From GCA-2697345 sp002697345 (lineage in GTDB: Bacteria > Pseudomonadota > Alphaproteobacteria > Rhodobacterales > Rhodobacteraceae): DNA of 64,000 nt. Below the pieces are notes generated by a model. That model had not been told where the DNA came from. It made no database searches and saw nothing but the letters and a program-made list of their open reading frames with translations. The stretch is from NCBI GenBank assembly GCA_943787605.1, contig CALSNB010000001.1:62001-126000 (forward strand). Direction: 5' to 3'. Numbering within the stretch: the stretch's first letter is position 1; each line of letters begins with the position of its first letter. The translations under genes and the position numbers were made by a program. Shown piece by piece: positions 8,740 through 18,007 of this stretch.

Positions 8740-10116
8740 ATGACAATTTCAACATTATCTGCAAACGAGCCAAACCTTGAAACGCTAAAGTCTTGGGATC
8801 GTACCCACCAAATTCATCCATGGGCGGCTATCGACAGCTGGAGAGGTTATGATAACATGTTTGTCGCGTCTGCTGACGGAATCTATATGTGGGATGGTTC
8901 TGGGAAACGCTACATTGATGGACCGGGTGGAATGTGGTGTAGTCAAATTGGGTACGGAAGAAAAGATATGGCTGAAGCAATTGCGGCACAGGTGGAAAAA
9001 TTATCTTACACCTCTCCATTTACAAATTCGTCAGAACCATCTGTAATTTTGGCAAAAAAAATTGCTGATCTAGCGCCGGGCGATCTGAATAATGTGTTTT
9101 TTACAACAGGTGGATCAACGGCTGTAGATACGGCACTGCGAACAATGCAATACTTAAATAATCGTCGTGGGTTTCCCAAAAAAAAGATGATAATCGCCCG
9201 TGAAAAAGGATATCATGGATCCACTTATTTGGCGCATTCTGTGTCAGGTAAGGATAGAGATAAATCTCATTTTGATTTTGACACGCAACTTGTTCATTTT
9301 TTACCAGATGTGAACCCATATTGCAGACCCGATGGCATGAGCACGCAAGAGTGGTGTGACGCCAAAATAATGGATTTGCAGGCTGCTATTTCTAAGTTAG
9401 GTGCTGATAAAATTGGAGCATTTATTGCAGAACCTATTCTGAGTTCAGGTGGCGTAATTGTCCCTGCTTCTGGATATCAAAAGAGAACTTGGGAGATTTG
9501 TCGTGAAAATGATATTCTCTATATCTCAGATGAGGTTGTAACAGGGTTTGGCCGTTTGGGTCACTGGTTTGCATCAGAAGCGGTGTTTGACTTTGTACCT
9601 GACATAATAACTTGCGCAAAAGGGTTAACGTCTGGTTATTTGCCGTTGGGCGCATGTATTATCTCAGATCGGGTTATGGAGGCCTTAAGTCAAGGTGAAG
9701 AACAGTCTGCATTCACAAATGGCTATACCTATTCTGGTCATCCGGTATCTTGTGTTGCTGCTTTGAAAAATATTGAAATTATTGAAAATGAAAAAATTCT
9801 AGAAAATGTCCGCAATGTAACACCCCATTTCCAAAAGCGTCTAAAAGAACTTATGAAGTACGACATTGTTGGTGACGCTCGTGGAATGGGTTTACTTGGT
9901 TGCATTGAATGCAAAGCTGATGATCTTGAAGCAGAACGTTCGCTGGGATCAAGGGTTGATCAGGCTTGTGAAGAGCTGGGGTTGATAGTGCGCCCTCTTA
10001 TCAATATGGCTGTTTTTTCACCTCCACTTATCATTACATTGAAACAAATTGATGAAATGTTCGATATTCTTGAAATGGCTCTTATCAAAGTAGAAAATGA
10101 ATTAAAGTTAAATTAG
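8740..10116 (+). CDS. Class III PLP aminotransferase (putrescine:pyruvate / omega-amino acid type)
   Basis: A 458-residue aminotransferase of the ornithine/omega-amino acid family. The PLP lysine is Lys294 in CAKGLTSGYLPLGA; the cofactor-phosphate turn FTTGGSTAVD and the DEVVTGFGR block (Asp264 contacting the pyridine nitrogen) are intact. Relatives include SpuC putrescine:pyruvate aminotransferase and taurine or beta-alanine:pyruvate aminotransferases, which move the terminal amino group to pyruvate. Coming directly after a polyamine-type importer, a putrescine or diamine substrate is the simplest reading, but the family cannot be resolved to one substrate by eye. A ribosome site AGGGAATAGAA precedes the ATG. 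Confidence 0.85.
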   Translation: MTISTLSANEPNLETLKSWDRTHQIHPWAAIDSWRGYDNMFVASADGIYMWDGSGKRYIDGPGGMWCSQIGYGRKDMAEAIAAQVEKLSYTSPFTNSSEPSVILAKKIADLAPGDLNNVFFTTGGSTAVDTALRTMQYLNNRRGFPKKKMIIAREKGYHGSTYLAHSVSGKDRDKSHFDFDTQLVHFLPDVNPYCRPDGMSTQEWCDAKIMDLQAAISKLGADKIGAFIAEPILSSGGVIVPASGYQKRTWEICRENDILYISDEVVTGFGRLGHWFASEAVFDFVPDIITCAKGLTSGYLPLGACIISDRVMEALSQGEEQSAFTNGYTYSGHPVSCVAALKNIEIIENEKILENVRNVTPHFQKRLKELMKYDIVGDARGMGLLGCIECKADDLEAERSLGSRVDQACEELGLIVRPLINMAVFSPPLIITLKQIDEMFDILEMALIKVENELKLN

Positions 10117-10361
10117 CCTGAGGTTAAATTGGATGTACTTTGACATCGCTTTATTTTGGCTGCGGGGTAATCTTACTAGATTATAATAAATCTCCAAAGC
10201 CACCGATTTCTTTGGATAAATCATCTTTTATAGTGATTAGCTTTTACTGGCGTGAATATGCATTTTAGGTTCAAAAATCAAGATCGGCGTAATAGCGTGA
10301 CAAAAATCTAATAAGCCCATGTATTGATGAGTATTCATGATATGGGCCTCTAATTTAACCC

Positions 10362-10380
10362 CTCACGAAATTATCGTGAG
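10362..10380 (+). terminator. Convergent stem-loop terminator
   Basis: CTCACGA at 10362-10368 and TCGTGAG at 10374-10380 form a perfect 7-bp stem with a 5-base loop. It sits between the plus-strand aminotransferase and the minus-strand nuclease-like gene and could end transcription from either side; T-rich sequence follows on the plus strand a few bases later. The remaining 240 bases of this gap show no gene. Confidence 0.5.
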
Positions 10381-10382
10381 AG

Positions 10383-11099
10383 TTATATGTGATTTTTTGT
10401 ATCGAGTAGTATAGGAATATGATCACTGTATTTAAGCCATTGAGTAGGTTTAAATAGAGAAAAAGAGCAATCCTGGTTCAACCAACTTTTATGAGTAAAA
10501 ATATAATCAAAATGGTAAGGTTTTTTTATATTTCGATGTAGAAAAAATGTTGCCATGCTTTCATCGCCATGCTCTATTTTCTGAAGGTAGTGATAGGCAC
10601 TATGAACGTCCTCTTTCTTGAGAAATCGAACAACATCGGAATGATTACCTTCTGAACGTTTTCTATCCGACTGTGCATTACTGTTCCAATCGCCAGCAAT
10701 TATAATTTTTGAAAAATCTAAAAATTCTCTATTTTCTAATAAAAAATTCCAAAGCTGATTTATATACCCCTTTTTTATAGTTGATGCACTTTTCGTCCAA
10801 ACAGCAACTAAAGTATATTGGTTATTAATTAATACAGGTAAGAACAGTTTGTAGGCGTTTGAGTGCGGTGGCAATGCTTTTAATGTAATATTGGTTTTGG
10901 CAAAGACACCTAAACCCTGATGTTTTTTATCCCCTACCCAAAGGTAGTTTTTAGCCCATTGTTTATACTCTGAATCTGAACTCTGCTGTGGATCTTCACA
11001 CTCTTGGATAATTAATATGTCTGCGTTATATTTTTTTAATAACTGATACTTATCTCTAAATTTGCAGTTACAATTCCAACTCAATACTTTCATCAACAC
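10383..11099 (-). CDS. Endonuclease/exonuclease/phosphatase-family protein
   Basis: A 238-residue protein with the DNase I-like fold. Visible catalytic blocks are LSWNCN at the start, IIQECEDP (metal-binding Glu), IIAGDWNSNAQ (Asp and Asn) and the final SDHIPILL (Asp-His). The set of residues is complete, so it should be an active metal-dependent hydrolase of nucleic acid or a phosphoester. The size is on the short side and matches small bacterial stand-alone members. No partner or signal peptide is seen; a second ATG two codons in (11093) is an equally good start. Confidence 0.75.
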   Translation of the reverse strand: MLMKVLSWNCNCKFRDKYQLLKKYNADILIIQECEDPQQSSDSEYKQWAKNYLWVGDKKHQGLGVFAKTNITLKALPPHSNAYKLFLPVLINNQYTLVAVWTKSASTIKKGYINQLWNFLLENREFLDFSKIIIAGDWNSNAQSDRKRSEGNHSDVVRFLKKEDVHSAYHYLQKIEHGDESMATFFLHRNIKKPYHFDYIFTHKSWLNQDCSFSLFKPTQWLKYSDHIPILLDTKNHI

Positions 11100-11166
11100 A
11101 GCTTTCTTAATTACAACTTAAATATAATAATAGAAAGAAATAGTTTAGGTTTTGCCTAAGATTATC

Positions 11167-11907
11167 TTACTCTACGAATTCGTTAGATGCATTAGCTTGA
11201 TATAACAAAACCTGTTCCAACAACTCTGAGGCATCAGTATCATTAATACCTATTTCATCCAAATTTTTTACAGTATTTTGCAAATATTCAAGACTACTAC
11301 CTAGTATTCCTACTCCCGTTGCTACATATCTTATCTGTTCACTCCGCGAAATGTTTGGAAGCATCATTTCCGTAGTATGATCGGCAACAAAAGTTAAGGC
11401 TTTTTTGTCTACACCATCAATTTGAACTGTAATAAAACGAGCATGGTATCCGGGGGCAATCATTTCACGGCGAAACAAAATTTCAGTTTCAGTTTCAACT
11501 TTCTCAGCAGATATTTTGAATGCAAAACCCTCACATCCTTTACCATTATCAAGGGCAGCCATGAGCCCCGGTGCTTCGGCAGTGCCGCGACCTCCATGTG
11601 TGTCAACTAAAATGAAACGGCGCTGATGTTTAGGTGCGAAAGCATGTCTTATTCCTGAGAATTCGAGAGCTGGGTCCCATATCAGAGATCCGTAAGCAAA
11701 AATTAGAAGATCGCCCTTATGATTAGCCAAGGCTTTCCTTCTTAGAGTTTCACGGGTTTCGTCATCATAGAACTCAAGTGTCAAAGGAAGACCAGAATTA
11801 GCTAACATCTCCTTCACTTGCTCAGTTGTTATTGTCCGAAAAAACGAGTCTTTGCTTGGTTTTATAAAACTACGCAAATTAGGATGATGTGAAAATGGAT
11901 CAACCAT
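11167..11907 (-). CDS. ChaC-like gamma-glutamylcyclotransferase
   Basis: A 246-residue protein with the ChaC substrate-binding motif YGSLIWDP and a conserved catalytic Glu further on (GYHARFITV and EILFRREM blocks). ChaC enzymes cleave glutathione to 5-oxoproline and Cys-Gly in the cytosol. The gene is followed on the same strand by the HCCA isomerase gene upstream (33 bases apart) and faces a glutathione S-transferase, so the neighbourhood is glutathione-related. The N-terminal 40 residues before the motif are an extension common in proteobacterial members. Confidence 0.85.
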   Translation of the reverse strand: MVDPFSHHPNLRSFIKPSKDSFFRTITTEQVKEMLANSGLPLTLEFYDDETRETLRRKALANHKGDLLIFAYGSLIWDPALEFSGIRHAFAPKHQRRFILVDTHGGRGTAEAPGLMAALDNGKGCEGFAFKISAEKVETETEILFRREMIAPGYHARFITVQIDGVDKKALTFVADHTTEMMLPNISRSEQIRYVATGVGILGSSLEYLQNTVKNLDEIGINDTDASELLEQVLLYQANASNEFVE

Positions 11908-11940
11908 ACCTGTAACCTTTTGAATCAGTCATTATTGTTT

Positions 11941-12570
11941 TTAACTCCTTTTTTTTCCCATTGGCATAGTGGAAATTCTAATCATTTCAGGTGTTTGAAA
12001 TAGATCTGGATTATCTAAATAATTTAAGAACATTTCTGTAGCATCTCCACCCCAGAAGACTTCTTTATTTAAAACAAAGCTGGGCACACCAAATACACCT
12101 TCGTTTATTGCAAGATCAGTATTTTCTCTTAACTTTTGTTTGACATTATGGTCATTAATAACTGTGTTAGGGTTAGATATGCCTATGGCTTTTGCTATAG
12201 CTTGAATTCCGTCCGTGGTGTCTGGCTGAATCCCTTGCCCATAAATTATATTAAAAATTGCCTTAACGTGATGGAGCTGACTGCCTGCAGCAACACAAAG
12301 ACGTAGCGAGGGAAGAGGATTATATGGATGGCGTGGTGGCAGAGAAAATGGAATACTAAGTCGATCTGCGTTCCATTGAAAAAATCGGTAAACAAAACGT
12401 CTTTTAGCTGGAATTTCCGCAGGTCCCAGTTGGCCCCAATGCTTGAGTAAAGATCCAAACAGTACGGGTTTTAAAGTGATATCTAGGCTCTGAGGTAATT
12501 CAGAAAAACGCGCTAACTGTAGATAGGCAAAAGGTGAAATAAAGTCAAAATACCAGGTAGCTTTAGACAT
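11941..12570 (-). CDS. 2-hydroxychromene-2-carboxylate isomerase family protein (DsbA-fold, GST kappa-like)
   Basis: A 209-residue thioredoxin-fold protein. WYFDFISPFAYLQLARF near the N-terminus has the active-site serine of glutathione-dependent HCCA isomerases (NahD) and kappa GSTs, and GVFGVPSFVLNKEVFWGGD is the cis-proline loop. In naphthalene degraders NahD isomerises a hydroxychromene to a pyruvate derivative, but most genomic copies have unknown substrates. It is divergent from a GST gene (87 bases between starts) and next to ChaC, which supports a glutathione-dependent role. Confidence 0.85.
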   Translation of the reverse strand: MSKATWYFDFISPFAYLQLARFSELPQSLDITLKPVLFGSLLKHWGQLGPAEIPAKRRFVYRFFQWNADRLSIPFSLPPRHPYNPLPSLRLCVAAGSQLHHVKAIFNIIYGQGIQPDTTDGIQAIAKAIGISNPNTVINDHNVKQKLRENTDLAINEGVFGVPSFVLNKEVFWGGDATEMFLNYLDNPDLFQTPEMIRISTMPMGKKRS

Positions 12571-12657
12571 AATTTTTTATTCCAAAATCCAAATGATATC
12601 TGTTTACATTATCTAAATAAGTAATAACCTAATAATTTCAGAAAGGACACAGCTTTA

Positions 12658-13320
12658 ATGATTGATCTTTACACATCGCCTACACCAAATGGTTGGAAAG
12701 TCGCAATGGTTCTTGAAGAATTGAAGTTGGATTATAAGGTGAAATATGTAGATCTTTCTACCGGTGATCAACACAAATCTACATTTTTGAATATGAACCC
12801 AAATGGTCGTATTCCAGTCATTGTTGATCATGGTGCCGATGGACAAACTGTCTTTGATTCTAATGCAATTTTATTTTATTTAGCTGAGAAAACTGGCAAA
12901 CTGTTACCTAGCAAAGGCCCAGAGCGCCATGAAGTGATTCAATGGCTAATGTTTCAAGCTAGTGGGATTGGGCCAATGCAGGGTCAAGCAGTAGCATTCG
13001 AGCGTTACTTCCCCGATGATGTTCCTGCCGCTCGAAAACGGTATCATAATGAAACTCGACGGCTCTACGAAGTTCTTAATAGTCGTCTTGTAAATCGTAC
13101 TTGGTTGGCAGACAATTTTTCTATTGCAGATATTTCAAATTGGTCATGGATCAGAAGCCACAGGTGGGCTCGTGTGCCGACCGAAGGACTAATAGATCTT
13201 GAACGATGGATGAATGAAATGCGTTCTCGCCCTGCGTGCGAGCGTGGGCTTAATATTCCACCCTCACCAGGTCGAGCCGATGCTGTAAAGGCATTGGGTA
13301 GCGCAATGACTACGGCATGA
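12658..13320 (+). CDS. Glutathione S-transferase (YfcG/YghU-like)
   Basis: A 220-residue cytosolic GST. The N-terminal thioredoxin-like domain starts DLYTSPTPNGWKV, carries the cis-proline segment GRIPVIVD and the glutathione-binding FDSNAILFYLAEK; the all-alpha C-terminal domain follows with FSIADISNW. The TPNG signature resembles the nu-class disulfide-bond oxidoreductases YfcG and YghU. AGAAAGGACA before the ATG is the ribosome site. Its last codons overlap the start of the glyoxalase-like gene, so the two are co-transcribed. Confidence 0.88.
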   Translation: MIDLYTSPTPNGWKVAMVLEELKLDYKVKYVDLSTGDQHKSTFLNMNPNGRIPVIVDHGADGQTVFDSNAILFYLAEKTGKLLPSKGPERHEVIQWLMFQASGIGPMQGQAVAFERYFPDDVPAARKRYHNETRRLYEVLNSRLVNRTWLADNFSIADISNWSWIRSHRWARVPTEGLIDLERWMNEMRSRPACERGLNIPPSPGRADAVKALGSAMTTA

Positions 13321-13820
13321 CTGAAGATAATACTAAAATCGATATAAATGGCATGGCGCATGTAATCCTGACAGTAAGCCAGTTTGAAAAAGCTCGTAAT
13401 TTTTATGGCAGCCTATTGCCCAAGTTTGGCATGTCCCTAGTACATGACGGGCCTGATTTCTGCTACCATGTAGGAGCTCGCACAGCGATAGGTGTGCGTA
13501 AATGTGATCCTGAATTTTCGAAGGAATGCTTTCAACAATACAGAGTCGGATTACACCATCTCTGTCTTCGAGCTAGGTCTCGCGCAGACGTTGATAAAAC
13601 AGCATCACTTGTGATCTCACTTGGAGCGAGAATTGTGCGTGGCCCTGAAGAGAGAGAGTGGGCTCCAGGATATTACTATGTTCTATTTGAAGACCCGGAT
13701 GGAATCCGTTTAGAGGTTAATTTTATACCTGGGACTGGCCTACTAAAAGATGGTGAAAGCTTCGGTGGTAAAGAGGATTACGTGCGAGTTGACGGTAAGG
13801 ATACAGCGTTTAAGACCTGA
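13317..13820 (+). CDS. Glyoxalase/bleomycin-resistance (VOC) family protein
   Basis: A 167-residue vicinal-oxygen-chelate protein with two beta-alpha-beta-beta-beta repeats: MAHVILTVSQFEKARNFYG begins the first (a metal-binding His) and GLHHLCLRARSRADVD the second, ending in FEDPDGIRLEVNF with the metal Glu. These enzymes use a divalent metal for isomerisation, dioxygenation or thiol transfer. The ATG overlaps the GST stop codon (ATGA), so it may act on a glutathione adduct made by that GST; the substrate is unknown. Confidence 0.85.
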   Translation: MTEDNTKIDINGMAHVILTVSQFEKARNFYGSLLPKFGMSLVHDGPDFCYHVGARTAIGVRKCDPEFSKECFQQYRVGLHHLCLRARSRADVDKTASLVISLGARIVRGPEEREWAPGYYYVLFEDPDGIRLEVNFIPGTGLLKDGESFGGKEDYVRVDGKDTAFKT

Positions 13821-13856
13821 CACAACATTTCCTATCTTGTAATCCTTATTCGAACA

Positions 13857-15623
13857 TCAGCCATTAGGTATTTTTTTATCAAGAGCTTCAATCATTTTGT
13901 CTCTCATAATAAATTTTTGAGGTTTTCCTGTGATTGTCATTGGTAACTCCTGAACGAATTTAAAATACCTGGGTATTTTGAAATGGGCTATCTCTCCTTT
14001 ACAAAACTGAGTTAATTCTTCTTGCTTAATATCAACTCCTGGTATTGGAACCACCCATGCGCATACTTCCTCTCCCATCCTTTCATCAGGTACTCCAAAT
14101 ACCTGAACCTCACGAATTTTTGGGTGTGAAAATAGGAACTCTTCTATTTCTCTGGGATAAATGTTTTCGCCACCTCGGATTATCATATCTTTTAGACGGC
14201 CTGTAATGGTACAGTATCCCTCTTGATCAAACACTGCTAGATCGCCAGTATGCATCCAACCGTCTTTGATTGTTTCATTTGTCCGTTCAATGTCATTCCA
14301 ATAACCTGTCATGATTGAATAACCTCGTGTACAAAGCTCTCCTGCTGTACCAACTGAAACAATATCACCATGCTCATCCACTATTTTTGCCTCTAAGTGG
14401 GGGTGGATTCGGCCAACTGTTTCACAGCGCTTATCAACAGGGTCATCAACAAAACTTTGAAAAGAAACAGGCGCAGTCTCTGTCATTCCATAACAGATTG
14501 TCACCTCCCTCATATTCATTTGAGTGTTTACTTTTTTCATTACTTCTACTGGACATAGTGTCCCGGCCATAATCCCTGTCCGCAATGAGGTCATATCACG
14601 TGGCGTTACCTCAAGCTCCTGAAGCATTCCAACAAACATTGTGGGAACTCCGTAAAGAGCAGTGCATTTTTCTCTCGCCACGACGTCTAATGTTTGTTTG
14701 GCATCAAATGCCTCACCAGGAAAGACCATCGCAGCACCTTTACTTACAGCACCAAGGACAGCCATTACCATGCCAAAACAATGATAAAGAGGAACGGGAA
14801 TTGCCAAGCGATCGCTATCAGTAAGCTTTATCTTATCTGTTACAAGGTGTGCATTATTAACAATATTGTAATGGGACAAAGTTGCCCCTTTCGGTTGGCC
14901 GGTAGTTCCAGAAGTAAATTGTATATTAATCTCATCATCTGGCTTTAGCTCTTGCTCTATTTCAGTGAGCCTTAACTGCTCGGTTGGTCCCCCGAGAGAT
15001 GCAACATAGTCGAAAGACCAAAACCTATCAAAGCTTTCAACTTCATCCATCACAATTACGTGCCTAAGGTCTGGTAGTTTTGCGGCGTGCAGCTCACCTC
15101 GGCAACAATTTTCCAGTTCTGGAGCTAATTTATGGATCATTTGAAGGTATTCAGAATTTTTGAATTTCTTTGCTAAGACAAGTGCTTTGCAACCAACTTG
15201 ATTTAAAGAATATTCTAATTCCAAAAGTTGATAAGCAGGGTTAATATTGACAAGTATCACACCGATCCGGGCAGTTGCAAACTGTGTGAGAACCCATTCA
15301 AGACGGTTGGGTGACCAAATGCCTAGTCGATCACCTTTATCTAAACCAATAGCTAAAAAACCAAGAGCCAACTCATCCACAGCTTTATCAAAATCACAAT
15401 AGTTCAATCTATGATTTGGAAAAATTAAGGCGTCCTTCAAACCATGTCTGGAAACAGAATTTTGTAAGAGCTGCGGAACGGTGGAATTAACGAGTGGCGG
15501 TTCCGTGGGGCCTCTGACATATGAAACATTATCTTTTGGCGTTAAATCATTTTGAGTTACTGCATCATACTGCACATTAAAGTTTTTTCTACGATCTAAG
15601 GCACTTTTATTAGGACGTTTCAT
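13857..15623 (-). CDS. AMP-forming acyl-CoA synthetase / ligase
   Basis: A 588-residue ANL-superfamily enzyme that activates a carboxylic acid with ATP and joins it to CoA. The phosphate loop is FTSGTTGQPKGATLSH, followed by YGMTETAP, GWMHTGDLAVFD, GRLKDMIIRGGENIYP, and near the C-terminus TGKPQKF, which holds the catalytic Lys. All core motifs are intact. The N-terminal extension (about 50 residues) and the sequence blocks resemble medium-chain or FadD3/FadK-type synthetases, but chain length cannot be read from sequence. It stands alone on the minus strand, convergent with the GST-VOC pair. Confidence 0.88.
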   Translation of the reverse strand: MKRPNKSALDRRKNFNVQYDAVTQNDLTPKDNVSYVRGPTEPPLVNSTVPQLLQNSVSRHGLKDALIFPNHRLNYCDFDKAVDELALGFLAIGLDKGDRLGIWSPNRLEWVLTQFATARIGVILVNINPAYQLLELEYSLNQVGCKALVLAKKFKNSEYLQMIHKLAPELENCCRGELHAAKLPDLRHVIVMDEVESFDRFWSFDYVASLGGPTEQLRLTEIEQELKPDDEINIQFTSGTTGQPKGATLSHYNIVNNAHLVTDKIKLTDSDRLAIPVPLYHCFGMVMAVLGAVSKGAAMVFPGEAFDAKQTLDVVAREKCTALYGVPTMFVGMLQELEVTPRDMTSLRTGIMAGTLCPVEVMKKVNTQMNMREVTICYGMTETAPVSFQSFVDDPVDKRCETVGRIHPHLEAKIVDEHGDIVSVGTAGELCTRGYSIMTGYWNDIERTNETIKDGWMHTGDLAVFDQEGYCTITGRLKDMIIRGGENIYPREIEEFLFSHPKIREVQVFGVPDERMGEEVCAWVVPIPGVDIKQEELTQFCKGEIAHFKIPRYFKFVQELPMTITGKPQKFIMRDKMIEALDKKIPNG

Positions 15624-16034
15624 TATTAGTTCTCCTTAATCAGTATATTTTTATATGCAGAAAAAATTCCGTTCGCAGACCGTTCATCATTTCACAATAT
15701 TTTTTCCTTATTAGCAATCTTTTTAACTTTGAAATTTTTAACCTAATTCACTTCAGCAGTCTAATTTACGTTACCAGCTTGAGTTTTAATTGGGTTAGGT
15801 AAAATGTCTTGTATTAATAATAAACTAGGGCCGTTCCAAAAAACTTGGAGGAACTAAAACCTTTTTAATTACAAACTTAGTGCAGGAAGAGCAGATAGTT
15901 TCTTTAAAACCATCGTGCCGATAGCTAACCTTGAGAGTTTTTCAAACGTGAACTGGATTGCTGATCCCGTTATACCGTAGCATAGGAAAGTGAACTGCTT
16001 TCTCCATCTAGATGATCTGATTACATTATGATTT
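15624..16034 (-). other. 411-base gap without a supported gene
   Basis: This region lies downstream of the MttB-family gene and upstream of the acyl-CoA synthetase gene. A minus-strand frame reaches 15869 and ends in LSRLAIGTMVLKKLSALPALSL, but it overlaps the MttB gene for most of its start and has no ribosome site. It could be a scrap of a lost gene. The promoter of the synthetase gene should lie in the last 200 bases. Nothing else is recognisable. Confidence 0.4.
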
Positions 16035-17573
16035 TTAGATAGGAAGATGAATTTTGTATTTTTTGCGTAAGCTTGCGTCGAGTTGATAATCAAAGATGGC
16101 CGCAGAGCGTTCCGAGAGTATTTCCTCTTTACGCTTGGTTGCCTTCTCTAGTAGATCAGGCTTTCCGAGTTCGACCCACTCTTTGGGCGAGGTGCGGTCG
16201 CCCAATGTGGGGTAGACATAATCTGATTGCATACGTTTGAGAGTTTGATCTTCACCAAGATAATGACCGGGTCCGCCCATACAAACCTGCGCAATTTGAT
16301 CGAGGGCGAGGGTTTCATCAGTGACTTCAATTCCACGTACGCACCTTAAAGCTTGACCGATAATATCATCACTAAGAATTAAACTTTCAAGACAAAACCC
16401 AAGAAGGGAAGCATGCATGCCTGCTGCTTCATACACCATGTTGAGGCCTGAGAGCCCCGCCATTACGTTTGAACACATTTGTTCCCAACCTGCTTGCATA
16501 TCTGGCATTTTGGAGTCAGATGCGCCGCCTGCGGCGCCTCCTGGAAGGTTATAAAATTTGTGCATTTGCGCACAACCTGCGGTGAGGAGGGCTTGTTCGC
16601 CAGATCCAACAGACATAGCTCCTGTGCGCAAATCTAGACCAAAGGGCCAAGTGCCAAAGATGGCAGGATGCCCAGGAACAATAGCATTTACATAAACAAG
16701 CCCTGCGAGACATTCGGCAGTCGCCTGCGTAATTGCGCCTGCAACAGTTGAGGGGGCTGTGGCTCCCGCCATTCCAGCTGAAAGTAACAACACTGGCATA
16801 CCACCACGAATACAAGCCTCCATCACCTCACAACTTTCTGTCGCAAACTTCATTGGCGGCACAACAAAGCAGTTGGAGTTAGAAACAAAGGGACGTTCGC
16901 GGTATTTTTTCTCTCCACCAGCAATTTCATAGAGCATTTCAAACGCGCCGGGCACAAAAGAGGGTTCGGTGAATGATGTGCCAATGTGCTTGGTAGTCCC
17001 TGATGTACAGGCAAAGATTGTATTTAGATCCATTTCATAATTGTTAGGAATATCACGACAGACCATTGGACGTTGCATGAAGTGCACGTTATCCAGTTTA
17101 TCTACGATGCGTGCGGCATCATGCAAATCTTGGACGGTGCATTCGCGATACTGATTTCCATGAACATCTACAATGTGCACAGCAGCGCCCGCGGTACCAT
17201 AGTGGACACGGTTACCTGAAAGTATGAGATCATTTTTACCATCACGACTGAACAGTGTAACTTCGCGACAGGCTTTAGACAGCATATCTTCTACCAGTGT
17301 GCGAGGGAATCTAATACGACCATCCTCACCTTGGATTGCTCCAGCACCTGTAAGGATTTCTACACCTGATGGAGGTGCATCAGCAAGACCGATAGTTTCG
17401 AGTGCATCAAGAGCAGCTATATGTATTTTTTGGACATCAAGATCAGAAAGTGGCTTGTATGTGCCGCCTTCTATGCCTGCCCGAATTGGACGAACATCTT
17501 CAGTAAGAGGAGCTGAGCGAAGAGCTTTTCGGGCAGAGCGGCCACCGGAACGGCGAGAAAGGGTTGAAGACAT
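16035..17573 (-). CDS. MttB-family corrinoid-dependent methyltransferase, non-pyrrolysine type
   Basis: A 512-residue member of the trimethylamine methyltransferase family (COG5598), which moves a methyl group from a methylated amine to a corrinoid protein. Blocks such as GAATAPSTVAGAITQATAE near the middle and GGASDSKMPDMQAGWEQ are typical. Reading is continuous, with no in-frame TAG at the pyrrolysine position, so it belongs to the MtgB-like branch that uses quaternary amines such as glycine betaine. The start at 17573 is preferred over 17606 because AGAGAG lies just before it. No corrinoid protein or MtgA-like partner is present nearby, so the acceptor must be encoded elsewhere. Confidence 0.85.
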   Translation of the reverse strand: MSSTLSRRSGGRSARKALRSAPLTEDVRPIRAGIEGGTYKPLSDLDVQKIHIAALDALETIGLADAPPSGVEILTGAGAIQGEDGRIRFPRTLVEDMLSKACREVTLFSRDGKNDLILSGNRVHYGTAGAAVHIVDVHGNQYRECTVQDLHDAARIVDKLDNVHFMQRPMVCRDIPNNYEMDLNTIFACTSGTTKHIGTSFTEPSFVPGAFEMLYEIAGGEKKYRERPFVSNSNCFVVPPMKFATESCEVMEACIRGGMPVLLLSAGMAGATAPSTVAGAITQATAECLAGLVYVNAIVPGHPAIFGTWPFGLDLRTGAMSVGSGEQALLTAGCAQMHKFYNLPGGAAGGASDSKMPDMQAGWEQMCSNVMAGLSGLNMVYEAAGMHASLLGFCLESLILSDDIIGQALRCVRGIEVTDETLALDQIAQVCMGGPGHYLGEDQTLKRMQSDYVYPTLGDRTSPKEWVELGKPDLLEKATKRKEEILSERSAAIFDYQLDASLRKKYKIHLPI

Positions 17574-18007
17574 TTTTATACTCTCTTTTATTGAATAAGA
17601 GTTCACGGTTTTGACGCAGTAAATTTGTTAAAATTTACATACGGCACCATCAGCCTGCTATTTCAAAACGGTTAGCCACTGATTGGTTTTTATCGTAATC
17701 TCCTGCTTTATTGCTTCAAAATTGTTATAGATTGAACTAGTCGAATTGCCTATTTGCGGCAGACTCGTCGCTTTTAGAACTTTTAAGGAATATTTTTTTA
17801 CCTTAGAGAGCATTTTTTTATTTTAGTTGCATAAATTTGTCGGAGTTTTTTAAGGCTGTACTTATAGGTTCTCTTGATGCCAGTTTTACTCTTCACAACA
17901 TAAGGGGTTTTAGCCAAAGAAATGATCAAAGTTGATAAATAATGTTTAGTAAAAAAAATAATTTGGATATAATTGAAAAACTCTAATTAAACGAAGTAGT
18001 AACACTA
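17574..18007. other. Gap upstream of the MttB-family gene
   Basis: About 430 AT-rich bases with no supported gene. The MttB promoter should be near its left end. To the right it leads directly into the remains of a dehydrogenase gene at 18008, so this part may be the former promoter of that gene. No clear inverted repeat or terminator was seen. Confidence 0.4.

Noticed and set aside
15869..16093. Minus-strand 74-codon frame after the MttB gene
   Set aside because: It overlaps the MttB coding end, has no ribosome site and no family signal; left as part of the gap.
16035..17573. Pyrrolysine-containing MttB
   Set aside because: The reading frame is full length with no in-frame TAG, so pyrrolysine is not needed.
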